This document shows positions 32,825-44,180 of a stretch of DNA of 64,000 nt, one piece after another. The notes under the pieces were generated by a model. The model was not told the DNA's origin, did not search any database, and was given only the letters and a program-made list of their open reading frames with translations. The position numbers were made by a program, and so were the translations under genes. Source of the DNA: Euborellia annulipes (lineage: Eukaryota > Arthropoda > Insecta > Dermaptera > Anisolabididae); contig JAKCPI010016338.1 of the NCBI GenBank assembly GCA_023213315.1, forward strand, positions 1-64,000, written 5' to 3'. How positions within the stretch are numbered: the first letter of the stretch is position 1; every line of letters begins with the position of its first letter.

Positions 32825-33360
32825 AAAAAATCTGATGTGACTGGTCACACCAGATTTTTTTGTGTCGAGATATATTTAGTTTCAACCGATATATTAACAT
32901 TAAAGACGGACAATTTATAAACATGGGAAAATATTTATATTGTGTTACCATTTCTCTTATCTTTCCTATGAAGAACAAGAGTAAAGTGGTATTCAAACAA
33001 TTTTGAGAGCAAAATGAGAATATACTTTTTAAAAAGCATCTAAAAAAAATAATGGAATTATGAATTTTAATCAAAATCGTTAGAGCAAATTTTGAGAAAA
33101 TCGGAAAAAAATGATAAAGTGCATCAGTAAAGTACTAGTACTTTTTGGGCGATTTTGTTCAAAAGCTTCGTGTCACGTCCCATGGGGGTGCCAAACTTAA
33201 ATATAAAATTTCAACTTCCTAGCTCTTTTTGTTCTTGAGATATTTTGTTCCAGACAGACAGACAGACCATGTCGCAAAAACCACTTTTTTGGATTCAGGG
33301 GACCTCAAAACGTGTATATCCATCAAAATCTCCACCTAATTCCGATAATTAACACTCAGC
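32825..33360 (+). repeat. Family D copy
   Basis: Short hairpin AATCTGATGTGACTGGTCAC...CAGATTTTT, then the usual body through GTACTAGTACTTTTTGGGC, CAGACAGACAGACCATGTCG and CATCAAAATCTCCACC. The AAGAGAAAGTA end is missing. Confidence 0.7.
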
Positions 33361-33478
33361 CATCAAATTTCTTCTACTTAAAATAAATTAAATTTTTTTT
33401 TGAGGGGAGTTTTAGTTAAATAAGGCCAATAAAATTCATATTTAAATGGGGGAGGGGGGCACGGAAAAAGGTAATTTC

Positions 33479-33727
33479 TTTTTGAGGTTGTGGCTGTGAT
33501 GTGATTATAATAGAGGAATGGAGATATCAGCCAAATTGGAATGATCCAGGTTCAATAAAACTCCCAGAATAAGACGTTTCGGCCTGAATTTATTTGGCCA
33601 TCTTCAGTTATTGGGGATTATACACATAGTGTAAGTGCACATGGGATCAAGCCAGGACTCGTCAATAATAAAATATATTTGCTTCATACAAAATTCTATG
33701 GTTCCTGTGCAAGGGTTTCTCTATTAT
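33479..33727. mobile_element. Hammerhead-bearing element with 13-bp target duplication
   Basis: Flanked by direct repeats AAAAGGTAATTTC (33466-33478, 33728-33740). The ends are inverted (TTATAATAGAG / CTCTATTATAA). One hammerhead-like motif lies at 33563-33616 on minus. No coding capacity. A long target duplication with no conserved terminal dinucleotide points to target-primed reverse transcription, not a cut-and-paste transposon. Confidence 0.75.
33563..33616 (-). ncRNA. Hammerhead-ribozyme-like motif, best match
   Basis: Minus strand: stem I CCCCAATAA (33616-33608) pairs TTATT-CT-GGG (33572-33563), 8 bp with a 2-nt bulge. CTGAAGA is 33607-33601, extra T 33600, stem II GGCC/GGCC with an 11-nt loop, GAAAC 33580-33576, GTC 33575-33573. 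All conserved core positions match the hammerhead consensus apart from the extra T. Predicted cleavage is after the C of GTC. Confidence 0.55.
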
Positions 33728-33740
33728 AAAAGGTAATTTC

Positions 33741-35316
33741 GTTAACGGCTTGGACACTAAAAATACTGTTTTTAATAATTAATTAATTATTAATTAATCG
33801 GATTTCGGTCATTTTGTTAGAATGTTAATCGAGAATATCTATATAAATTTTATATAGGCTAATAGCGGAGAGTCCTTCTGTCCCCCCTAGGCCCACTCGG
33901 CTAGTGTTTTTTATTTTTAATTACTAAATGTCATTGAATTTTAGTCGAAGATATTAAAATATTAAAATCGATATTGAGAACGCCCTTTATGAGTAATTAT
34001 GTTTTCGATTATAATTCAACTCATCTACTATCATTTAAAATATTTCTCTCCAAAATTTATTTTCATTCTGGCCCGTTAATCTTTAACTTTTTATTAGACA
34101 TTTAAAAGATTTATAGGATGTCTGAACAAATGGGAATTTTGTGGGCGACTATTAAAAAAAATTTATTCTTTTTACGGTTTTTTTTCTTTAGGAAAAACAT
34201 CTGGAAATAAAATTTTTTTATTTGCATATAATTTAATTAATTTTTAATATTCAAATATGAAAATGTTTATGTGAGATAAAATAATTATAAGAATCCATTT
34301 TGCTCTCCATTAACTTTGACAATCTAATAAAAATAAAAAAATTATTTCGAATAATTAATTGCTCTTGAATTTTTCTGAGCCTGACTATCAAAAAGTTAGC
34401 AAGACAGCATTATAATCTCAATGGAATGGATGATGGTTAAAATAAACCATCCTTAATTGGGCTCTCAATTGTTTTAAGGAAAAAAAGATGAATAAACAAA
34501 AAAAAAATTTGATTAAAGGAAGTGAATAATTCAGTAGAAGTTAGAAAAATTGATATATTTCTTTGTTTGTTTAAATGTTGTTGATTATTATTCCTTAAAA
34601 TGAACGAATAAATTTCCGCTCCGATGCATTTTACGAGCTATTTTTTTAAAATTTAAACTCCAAAAGGATTTTTATAGTTACCCTATTAGTTGGGCCTACT
34701 GATTGAATTGAAAATAAAAATAGGTTTTAACGATCTAATAAAAAGAAAAAGTATACTATCTGTAATTATTTTAATTTAAGGATACAAATTAAAATTCTTA
34801 AGTTGGACTAACGAAGAGACAATCAGCCAAAATTTTTATAAGCTTGTATAATGAAGTGCATAAATTAATTAGTGTTTTGGTCGCAGGAAATGAGGACAAA
34901 TGAATAATGAATTTTTCGATTAATTCATTCTTAGGAAGTGTGGCCCACTCTGAAGCAATTAATCCAAAAAACGAGAGGATCATTTGGTTTGCTTTCCTTC
35001 CAGAAATCAACTAGAGAGCTAATTCATCTCAAAACATGAGTAAAATACGAAACGATAAAAAAATGAGTAAGTGGCGAAGATATAAAAGATAAATATTAAT
35101 AATAATGTAAGCTAACCAATAATCCTAATCAATAGGCTGGCTCTCTACTCAAAGAGAAAAATCGAAAAAATGCATTCACATTAGTTCTGAATCAGTTCAA
35201 TACTTCTTAGAAAAAGAGAAGTTACGAGGAATTTTGCAGAAATAAAAATGAAAATGCAAAATTGTAACTCGTAATTTCCCTTTATCTATTAAATATTAAA
35301 ATGATTTAAGTTAAGA
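33741..35316. other. AT-rich DNA, no feature recognised
   Basis: No repeat family shared with the rest of the window and no convincing coding frame. Confidence 0.5.
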
Positions 35317-35493
35317 GGGCCCTCGGGACTGGGTTTAGTTGCTAGCGCGCCTGCCTTGTATACCAAGGGTCGCGGGTTCGGATCCCGAGTCAGTCCAATG
35401 ACTTTATTTAAGCTATTTAGATACCATATATGGCCTGAATTGCCGAAAAGACTGTGTGTGTGTGGTAAAAAAAAGTGTATGTTAAAAAAAAAA
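35317..35493 (+). repeat. SINE A copy lacking half its hairpin
   Basis: Good tRNA-like head: A box GGGTTTAGTTGCTAGCGCGC, B box GCGGGTTCGGATCCCGAG. TTATTTAAGCTATTTAGATACC is followed directly by the tail TTGCCGAAAAGACTGTGTGT. The second hairpin arm and the linker are deleted. Confidence 0.75.
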
Positions 35494-36619
35494 AGTTGAG
35501 AGGTTTCAGTAATATTAAAACAAATACAATTTTGCCATGAAATTCCGAGAAAAAATTATCATAGAAATGAAGGATATTTCTTTATATATGGTAAGAGAAA
35601 GTAAAAAAGAAGCTATTTAAAATACGGTAATCAAAAGAATAAAAAAAAACGTTTTAAGGGAGAATCGTCAACTGGATCGCGCCTGATAGATAGACTACAA
35701 TTCTAGCCGATTAAGAAATACCTGAAGACAAGGCGTTTATTTATTTAAGCAAGAGAGTTTTTCAAATTAATAGCAATAAAAGATTTTTACAATGGATTTC
35801 TAACATTTTACGAGGGGCCCAAGGACGTAAACCACAAGAGTACGTGGGTCGACTCCCGCAATTTCTATTTATGAGTATGAAACTCGTAAATCAATTTAAA
35901 ATACGATATTCTTACTTTTTGAAAAAAATTATTGGGGATAGTAATTAACTGAATCTCTCCCAACCAAGAAACCCCGCCTAGTATCAAATTGCATATAGAA
36001 AATAATTTTTTTTTTGCTTAGACATTTTTTTATACTCTACAACAAAGTCGAGCAATCCATAAATATTAAAAAATTTTATTTCTTTTTTATTAAAGATGAT
36101 GGATCCTAAAGTTAATATTATTATTTTATTATTCAATTCTAGATAATATATGCAAAGAAAAGACTTCCTGTATATTTTCGGTTCCTTTTATTTCAAAAGT
36201 GTTGATCCATATGTGGTAAAATATTTATTTAAATCAGAGATGAATTCGTTAGTTTATCGTTTAATCGCATTATATATTCATTAAATTTTATCATCTGATT
36301 GAGAATCGGTCAACTAGTTTCGAATAAAAAAAACAAAAAAAAAAAACAAGAATATTGAATTTTAAGTATATTAAATCATTAACATAATACCGCTCTATAT
36401 AAAGTGTTCTGAACTCAAATTTACATTTTATATCTCTACAATAGAAGTCAAAAATAAAAAGTCCAAACAATAAATCAATTTTATTGTTTTTAAAGAGTTT
36501 TAGTTGTTTTGGAGTGTGAGCTTCGGAAGAAAATGTGATAGAAAAAATCACGATGAAGCGAAGAGATAATAAGAAAGGAATGTTTAGGTAATGAAGGTAC
36601 GAGTAGCATGGATCCTTCA
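35494..36619. other. AT-rich DNA with a small B-box-like piece
   Basis: GGGTCGACTCCCG at 35848-35860 is B-box-like, probably a SINE relic. Nothing else is recognised. Confidence 0.4.
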
Positions 36620-36964
36620 GATTTATTGTGTCGGGATATATTTTGTATATTCTAGCAGTTCGGTAAAGTAGAATTCAAGATGAAAAATTTATAAACAAAG
36701 GAAAAGTTACCACGGCAAATTTCTCCATATCTTTAATAATAATAATTCAATTTGTACTTAATAAGAATGTCTGGATCCCCAATATGTATATTAATATTAA
36801 CGTCAAAGACTTATATGGTCTTGAAGTACACAAAAAGTAAAATCTGCTACAAATAATTTTGAGAGCAAAATGAGAATACAAATTTTAAAGAGAATATAAA
36901 AAATAATTGATTTTTGAATTTTAATCAAAATCATTAGCAAATTTTGAAAAAATAGAAAAAATTA

Positions 36965-38219
36965 GGTGTTGGCTGTGTCTTCTACACAGCCGGTGGCTTT
37001 TTAACGTGACAACGTCTTTTGCTTGACTTCAAAAAATTTTTTTTTCTCTTACCTATATTGAAATATAAGAGAGAAAATATTGTTTTTTTTTTTACTAGTA
37101 ATTTGTTTTCATAAATAAACATGTTCAAACATTTTCATTGAAACAATATATGACAGGTGTGGCCAAATTTTTATCCATTAAGGGCGACTTATGCTTAAAA
37201 AGTGAGGTTTTTCGAGAAAAAAACTAATTTTGGAGTTAATTACTCGGGATTTTTTTATTTATTCTATTAGAGGATTTTTTTCTGCACCAAATGACATCTC
37301 ATTTAGTCTGATCTGATTAGCCGTTCGGAATCTACAGGGGTTTAAATTTTCGAAAAACGAAATCCCGCCGAGTGCTCTCATGCGGTAAATGACCTCATAT
37401 CAAAAAAAGAAAAAACACCCCGGGGTATTGAACCACTCTTTCTAAAACTATATTTAGATTTAATATAGCTTTTATGGTCAAGTCGCTATGCGTTGCACAA
37501 GTAGGGCTATTTTTCGATATTTTTTTGCCTAAAAATGAGGTTTTTCGAGAAAAAAACCAATTTTGGAGTTAATTACTCGGGATTTTTTTATTTATTCTAT
37601 TAGAGGTTATCTTTCTGCACCAAATGACATCTCATTTAATCAGATCTGATTAGCCGTTCGGAATCTACAGGGGTTTAAATTTTCGAAAAACGAAATCCCG
37701 CCGAGTGCTCTCATGCGGTAAAATGACCTCATATCAAAAAAAAGAAAAAAACACCCCGGGGTATTGAACCACTCTTTCTAAAACTATATTTAGATTTAAT
37801 ATAGCTTTTATGGTCAAGTCGCTATGCGTTGCACAAGTAGGGCTATTTTTCGATATTTTTTTGCCTAAAAATGAGGTTTTCGAGAAAAAAACCAATTTTG
37901 GAGTTAATTACTCGGGATTTTTTTATTTATTCTATTAGAGGTTATCTTTCTGCACCAAATGACATCTCATTTAATCAGATCTGATTAGCCGTTCGGAATC
38001 TACAGGGGTTTAAAATATCAAATTAGAATTTACCGCAGCGCGGTAAAATAAAATGATAGGAAAAAAATAAATGGTGAAATCTTTAGCTGAAAACTCATTC
38101 TTTCTAACCGTATATTCCCCATAATTATACCTCTTAAGACAGAGGAGTTATTCAAGCTGATAAACTTTTTCGTGCATGCCCCTCTAACATGATTTGTAAG
38201 ACGTTGTCACGTCAAAAAA
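36965..38219. mobile_element. TIR element with internal tandem repeats
   Basis: Inverted ends ACGTGACAACGTCTT (37003-37018 and 38199-38213) are framed by T-runs. The left side also carries the hairpin GGCTGTGTCTTCTACACAGCC (36971-36991). Inside, a unit of about 333-336 bp starting GAGGTTTTTCGAGAAAAAAA repeats 2.4 times (37204-38014), near-identical. No transposase. Confidence 0.7.
37204..38014. repeat. Tandem repeat, about 335-bp unit
   Basis: Units start at 37204, 37537 and 37873. The last is partial. High identity suggests recent expansion or ongoing homogenisation. Confidence 0.9.
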
Positions 38220-38549
38220 CTGAAAAAGTACATCAGTAAAGTACTAGTATTCTTTGGTTGATTTTGTTCAAAAGATTGTGAGATTATTAGATGTTACGCG
38301 CCAGCTAAGCTGCCTAACTTAAATATCGAATTTCAGCCTCGTAGCTCTTTTCGTTTTGGAGATAATTTGTTCACAGACAGAAAAATTTTGCGAGACCCAA
38401 AACGTATATTTCCATCAAAATCACGACATCGAATTTTTGACATGAATACCTTACTTTCTCTCTATAACATATATTGGTAAAAGAATGTAAAAACAAACCC
38501 AGTGGAAATCAAATTTATTGTAAATTTTTTGTGATTATTCTTTAAGTAT

Positions 38550-38885
38550 GTTAGCGAGGCGAATAGCTGAATCAGTATGTAGTAGAAAATAAAAGGCCCA
38601 GCAGCAATGTTAATTTCTTTATTTAAGAACCCACAGCGACGTTTCGGTCGACAATGCGACCATCTTCATGGCTAGAGTTCAGTCAAACAGAAAAACCTCT
38701 TAAGTTCTTTGACAGACATTTCATAAAATACATTACGATCTATCATATATAATGCATTCAGCGCCAAAGTCAATATATGTTTGATTGAACTCTGTCATGA
38801 AATGGTCGCATAGTCGACCGAAACGTCGCTGTGGGTTCTTAAATAAAGAAATTAACATAGCTGCTGGGCCTTTTATTTTCTACTA
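38550..38885. mobile_element. Foldback hammerhead-type element with 14-bp target duplication
   Basis: Direct repeats TATTCTTTAAGTAT (38536-38549, 38886-38899). Inverted arms share AAAATAAAAGGCCCAGCAGC and ACCCACAGCGACGTTTCGGT. The minus-strand core 38669-38638 reads ATGAAGA, T, stem II GGTCG/CGACC, GAAAC, GTC; A replaces the first C of the box. The plus arm lost the box. The left end GCGAATAGCTGAATCAGTAT recurs inverted at 43680-43699. Confidence 0.75.
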
Positions 38886-38913
38886 TATTCTTTAAGTATT
38901 CTTCATTATAAAG

Positions 38914-39610
38914 CAGGGGTCGGCAAAATGCATCATAACTCCTCGGGCGGCATATAAAAATATATATCCCCATATTAGATTTAGACCCTCTGAAGACATT
39001 TTTTTGGGGTGAAAAATTGAAATATTATTAGTTATTATTATTCTGATTGCACAAATAGTAGTATTTTTTAAATACATTAGTTTTCACTATTTTGGCCATT
39101 ATAAAATAAATATTGTTGATTGTTTGGGCTGGATATTGAGAATGAAAAAGAGGAGAAATAACCAGCGCCTTTTTATCCACCATACACACTATCTATTTGC
39201 AAATATTTCGGGTTGCAAAACGCCACCTATTATCTGTGCAGCAAATACCGTAGTTTCGGTGGTGGATTTCGTCTATAATTATGCCTCTGATTATATAAAT
39301 GTTTGCCATTTTCATATCAAAGTTCTTAAGTAAGCAAATTACCAGCAAGGGAATGCTGATGGCATTTATATAATCAGAAGCATAAATATAGACGACATCC
39401 ACCACCAAAACTACGGTATTTGCAGTACAGATGATAGGTGGCGTTTTGCAACCCGAAATATTTGCAAATAAATAGTGTGTATGGTGGATAAAGAGGCGCT
39501 GTTTATTTCTCCTATTTTTCATGAAATAAATAGGTCTTTATTTTATAAAAGTGTGATGTATCTCGCCGGCCGGAAATTTTTCAAGGCGGGCCGCGGGTTG
39601 CCGACCTCGG
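38914..39610. mobile_element. hAT-like element with nested foldback
   Basis: Ends CAGGGGTCGGCAAAATG and GGGTTGCCGACCTCGG. Flanks TTATAAAG and ATATAAGG agree at 6 of 8 positions. The interior 39150-39530 is a long palindrome (arms share CACTATCTATTTGCAAATAT and CCACCTATTATCTGT). It resembles the element at 33-424 in ending with CGAAATATTTGC-type sequence. Confidence 0.65.
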
Positions 39611-40124
39611 ATATAAGGTATAAAAAAATTTTGTTTGTTATTGGAGATCTTCTATAATTAAATCAGACGAACATTTATGTGACCGCAAAGGATTAATGAT
39701 CTGTTAATAAAAATTAGGAGCCACTCCTGTTAAATTGAGTTTTATTTCCTTGTGTTTGACAATTTATGGCTGATAGTCTTGATTCATTCATTTAAATAAA
39801 ATAACTCGGTTACGGTTGGGAGATTTTACGCCATTCACATATATCCTGAATCGTCGGTATTATAGATAAAAGAAGCCATTATTCCGAGTGAAAAGAAATA
39901 AATGAGAAATCGAAACAGAAGAGTAATCTAATTCTTTCTCTCTTTGTGTAAATCTTTAAAATTTAAGATGTATTTTTTAATACGAATCATTGATTTGTTG
40001 CTTTATTATCATCAAAAATTTTTAAAGCACATGTTGAATCAATATTAATATTAAAAAAAAAACTTTGTATCCCACATCCGAAAAGTTTTTCATTCGGCGG
40101 AACTCACTATTTCATTCAAGCCCT

Positions 40125-40745
40125 ATCATGGGTTTTCGCGACCGAGAATGATAGAACAGGCCGGCCGGTCGCACGGTCTGACGAAGAGAGGAAGGAAGAG
40201 ACAGACATACAAAGAACAGGAAGACTGTCCGTAGCCGGGCAGCTCGTGGTCGCATCCACGTACCCACAAGATGTGGGCCCCTGTGCGAGAACAATTTCCA
40301 ACTAAAAATTTAAAATATTTCAATCCTGACGGATGATATTTATTTCGCCGAAACGCCTGAGAGGAAAATGGAACAGAGCCGTTATACAGCCTGATACTTG
40401 ATGGTAGAAGAAAGAGAAGGCAGCCATAAAGGAAGAAATGCCAATATCTAATTCGAGTAACTCGTGGTCGTCGTCCACTTAGTGGCATGATGTGAGTCCC
40501 TGAATTCCGTCAAGATTTGAGAATAGAATATTAATATCTTCTTCTATTTTGGCCTTATCTCTATGGGGTCGTCAAAATTAATTTATAAAGAAATAAGAGA
40601 CCGAGAGAAACGTGTGTCACGGCCTGACGCTTGATATGGAAAAGGAAAAAGTCTGACATAAAGGAAAAGAAGAAATGTCAGTCTTAGCTTGGGATAATCG
40701 TGGTCGCCATCCAAATACTCACTAGAAATGAGCCCCTGAGTGGGA
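40125..40745 (-). repeat. Three consecutive repeat C copies
   Basis: Minus-strand copies at about 40125-40280, 40325-40505 and 40590-40745, all in one orientation, increasingly diverged. Each has a version of GG(A)TGGCGACCACGA, TAGCTxxGACT and the GGCCTGTTCxAT end. Overlapping open frames of 60-120 codons are repeat artefacts. Confidence 0.7.
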
Positions 40746-41039
40746 GGTTACAATATTCATATAAAAATTAGAAAAATTCACATTTATAAATATTTATAAG
40801 AAAAAATTCTATTTTTCTCAACTATTTTGAAACCTTCCTCACACTTTGAGTGGTTTGAAATTTCTCACAAAATGATCTAGTAAAAAAAAAATTCTTTCAA
40901 AAACCACGTAATAAGCTATTTTTCTAATAATAATTAGTACTATTTACAGTTGCATCAGGAATATTTATTTATTTATTTTATAATTTAATTAAACAACGGT
41001 TTCTTTTAAATAATCACTTTTATAATTTAATAAACAACA

Positions 41040-41220
41040 GCAAACCGAACACCGAGGCGTTAAGATTAGACATGGCATTGTGAGAGATAGCCAAGGAGCT
41101 TGTGGGGGCGGAGGAGCAGTCGGCCTGGAGCCTCCACACTCCTCCAGATAATAATACAACTGGAATTCCGGCTCAGACAAACACAGCAAATATTGGGTCT
41201 CAGATTGTTCCAATCGATAG
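41040..41220 (-). other. GC-rich island, possible upstream exon
   Basis: About 180 bp near 53% GC in DNA otherwise near 25-30%. The minus strand holds CACAATGCCATGTCTAATC, a possible start reading MSNLNASVFG. If cut at TTCG|GTTTGC, this exits in phase 1, the phase needed by the exon at 26223. GTTTGC is a poor donor, and a 15-kb first intron would be required. Other frames are open but resemble nothing I know. It may instead be an old repeat. Confidence 0.2.
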
Positions 41221-41429
41221 TTGAGACTTTTACAAGCTCTTAATATACTGCCTTGTTATTGTAGAAGGGATTTATTCATATGTATAGACAGAGTGAAAAT
41301 AACAACACAGGTGATTAGGCGAAATTAGAGACTATTTATTAAATAATAAATCCGATAACGGATGGATTCCAGGAATAATTTGATTAACATAGACATAATT
41401 CAGAGTCAGGCCACACAAAGCGAGGGAAA

Positions 41430-41438
41430 AAAAAAAAG

Positions 41439-41500
<62 letters not shown>

Positions 41501-41518
41501 GAAAAAAAAAAAAAAAAA
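41430..41518. repeat. Poly(A) tract
   Basis: About 60 A, briefly interrupted, then AAAAAAGGGGGGAG. The Lys-rich and Phe-rich open frames over it are artefacts. The length may be affected by assembly. Confidence 0.9.
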
Positions 41519-41724
41519 GGGGGGAGTCATCAGTATATAATCCAATTTATTTATTTTTTTATCAATGTTACTCATATTTGAATAAGATACCAATCAACAT
41601 CTCTTCAAAAATTAAGTAAAAATGGTGAATTAGTTTTTGAATAGCGAAAAATACGGCGAATTTGTCACCAATAAGTTGGATGCTAAGAAGCATTGGAGAC
41701 CTGAATAATAAATTTAACAAATGT

Positions 41725-41850
41725 GTGTTTATTTGTTGGTGGTTCAAACACCTCATGGGATTGAACTCTGGATGTCTAGCTTTTTTAGCATAAAGGATGG
41801 AGATCCTGAGTTCGACTCCGGGGGTCAGGGGGCGTTTGGCCGACCAATAA
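41725..41850 (+). repeat. SINE-like piece with B box
   Basis: GATCCTGAGTTCGACTCCGG is B-box-like. GGTGGTTCAAACACCTCATG and GGCGTTTGGCCGACC flank it. The family is not the same as SINE A or B. Confidence 0.35.
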
Positions 41851-42322
41851 ATAAACTTATTCACAAATTTTGTTAAATATATCTATAAATTATTAAGTCT
41901 GATTTCTTTGAATATTAAAATCTCATTCAAATACATAGATTTCGAAAATTATTTAACTGAATAAACTTCTAAGGCACCGAAACGTAGATAAATAAATTAA
42001 AATTTTACAAAATTCAAGAAAAATGCGCAGTGTTTTTAATAGAATAATTATTTATGTTTGTATATCCCTAAAGCCTCAAAACGGGTAAGGGAAAGAAATG
42101 GAATCAATAAATAAATACTTAATATAATTATTATTATTTGTTCTTTAAAATCAAAGTTCTGGATGAGGTTCGGTTTGAAAACAATAGAAATGATTTTCAA
42201 CTACGACAAGTACCGAGAAAAAAGAAGTCAGGCAGATTTTCGACAAATAAACGTGTAAAAATACTGGGGATATATCGACAAATAAATAGAAAACAAAAAA
42301 CTATAGTATTACATTTTTTAAA

Positions 42323-42670
42323 CCCTACACGATCAAAGTTAGGTGAATATATTGCACAATATTTTGTACAATAGTATTACTTGGCCAACCTACACGGAGC
42401 AATATTATTGCTCAATAAATTAGTTCGTGGGAGATACTTATGCAGTTAACATGTAGAGTAATAAGAAAATAGTACACAGAACTGATCTAGTATTGCACAA
42501 CATTGGCAGAAGACGAAGCAATATTTACTAGATTGCACAATAAAAATCAAACTGTTTTTAATTGACTCAATATCTTGCCCAATCTTTCAATGTAATCTAC
42601 AGAAGCTCAATATTATTGTACAATGTCAATTATTGTGCAATATATTGAGGTATATATTGATCGTGTAGGG
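42323..42670. mobile_element. MITE with TTGCACAAT-rich interior
   Basis: Ends CCCTACACGATCAA and TTGATCGTGTAGGG. The interior has many ATTGCACAAT / ATTGTGCAAT words in both orientations, so it can form several hairpins. No transposase. From 42671 to 43470 nothing is recognised. Confidence 0.75.
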
Positions 42671-43478
42671 GCCGCTTAAAAGCATTTAGACTGCCAGCCA
42701 ATACAAGGTTACTCGTCATCAAAAAGACTTGTGAAACAATTTAGGTTGCTTTAATCTACTAATTTTTTATATATTGATATTTAATAATTTAAAATAATCT
42801 TTCTAGATATTTTAAAGTTTAGATAATGATTTATATATAATTAAACAAATATTTAAAAAAAATTTATAGGTCTATAGCCTTTAATGAAATCCCATTATAA
42901 CAGATAATACACATATTTAAGCAAATGCCTAGAGGTATAGAGAAGTCTATTATTTATATATAGCCTAATTTCCTTTTATTATTTCATAAATTTGGTAATT
43001 AAAAGCTTTTAGGCTGTAATCATATGCAAATGAAAAGGATTAACCTTTTATACTCAGATATTTAAAAATAAAAGCCTTGGAGCGATGGGTCCCTAAAAGA
43101 TTTATTTATATAGTAGCTATATAAGTTTTATCTTCTCCGACTTATTCCCTTAATTCGGTGAATTATTAATGAAGATCAAGGCTGGTGCTTATCGAGAGAT
43201 TGTTGGTCACTACTAAATATTGTTTAAAATTCAATGCTTAGGTGATTCTAAGGCCCATAATTTTTATTTTAAATACACAGAGTATTAATTATTTAAAAAA
43301 TAAATTTAATTTAATTGAGACTGCATTCAATTATGCAACAATACCACGACATACTTTCGGAAGGGAAATTAGGTGTGGGGTTTACAGAATGGGGCAGGAG
43401 ATCCAGGTTCGGATCAAGTTGTGACAAAATTTGAATAAATATGTCGGGACCATATATTTTTATCGTAATTATAATATT

Positions 43479-43700
43479 AATAGCAGGATAAATAAAAGAC
43501 CAAGCATCTATATTTATTTTTTTATTATATTAGAACCCACAGCCACGTTTCGATCGACTGTGCGACCATTTTCATGGCTTCGGTGAATTAATGAATAGTC
43601 GCATAGGCGACTGTGGGTTTGAATATAATAAAAAAAATAAATATAGAGGCTTGGCCTTTTATTTATCCTGCTACATATTGATTCAGCTATTCACCTCGCC
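43479..43700. mobile_element. Foldback relative of the 38550 element
   Basis: Arms share AGGATAAATAAAAGACCAAG-type ends and AACCCACAGCCACGTTTCG. Direct repeats AATATTAAT flank it (about 43471-43479 and 43708-43717), weak because AT-rich. Hammerhead core decayed (ATGAAAA ... GAAACGTG). Confidence 0.6.
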
Positions 43701-43925
43701 AACAAAAAATATTAATTAATGTTCAAAAGTCTAAATGGCCTCATATGCCGAAAAGACTAGAAAAAGTAGGCGTGACTTAGGCATTTAAAAGAATTTTTTG
43801 AAGCATTAAATTCATTTGAATTTTTTTTTTCAATGACTAGGCCTAATTAAATTTAAATTTTTTTAGTCTAGAAAATGCAAAGAAATTTCCATTTCTTAAT
43901 AGAATTTTTATTTTCAATATAAATC

Positions 43926-44180
43926 TAGCCCTCGGGCTTGGTGTAGTTGGTAGCGCGTCTGCCTTGTATATCAAGGGTCGAGAGTTCGGATCCCAGGCAG
44001 TTCGATGATATAATTTAAGCCATTTGGATACCAAATGGCTTAAATAAGAATGCCTGGACCCCCAATGGATATATTTACAAATAACGGGCATCGTTTAAAG
44101 TCTTAAATAGCCTATGCTGCCGAAAAGACTGTGTGTGTATGTGTGTGTGAATAGGAAAAACTGTTTTTTTATAAAAAAAG
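43926..44180 (+). repeat. SINE A, full-length reference copy
   Basis: A box GGCTTGGTGTAGTTGGTAGC, B box GAGTTCGGATCCC (43982-43994). Hairpin TTTAAGCCATTTGGATACCAAATGGCTTAAA, linker AGAATGCCTGGACCCCC, tail ATGCTGCCGAAAAGACTGTG, GTGTGT run, A/T-rich end. An RNA polymerase III SINE with a tRNA-derived head. Nothing is recognised in 44181-45155. Confidence 0.85.

Larger units (their letters stand above)
36620..38490 (+). repeat. Family D copy split by a TIR element
   Basis: Left part 36620-36964 includes a SINE A fragment (about 36740-36840); right part 38220-38490. Together they give the usual family D order, ending CATCAAAATCACGACATCGA and TTGGTAAAAGAATGTAAAAA. Confidence 0.7.

Noticed and set aside
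36965..38219. CRISPR-like or satellite array
   Set aside because: Only 2.4 units of 335 bp inside a TIR element in a eukaryotic genome; no spacer pattern.
41362..41619. Lys-rich and Phe-rich open frames
   Set aside because: Translation of a poly(A)/poly(T) tract.
43926..44000. tRNA gene
   Set aside because: A and B boxes are present, but there is no acceptor-stem pairing, and the sequence is one of many copies with a fixed SINE body.
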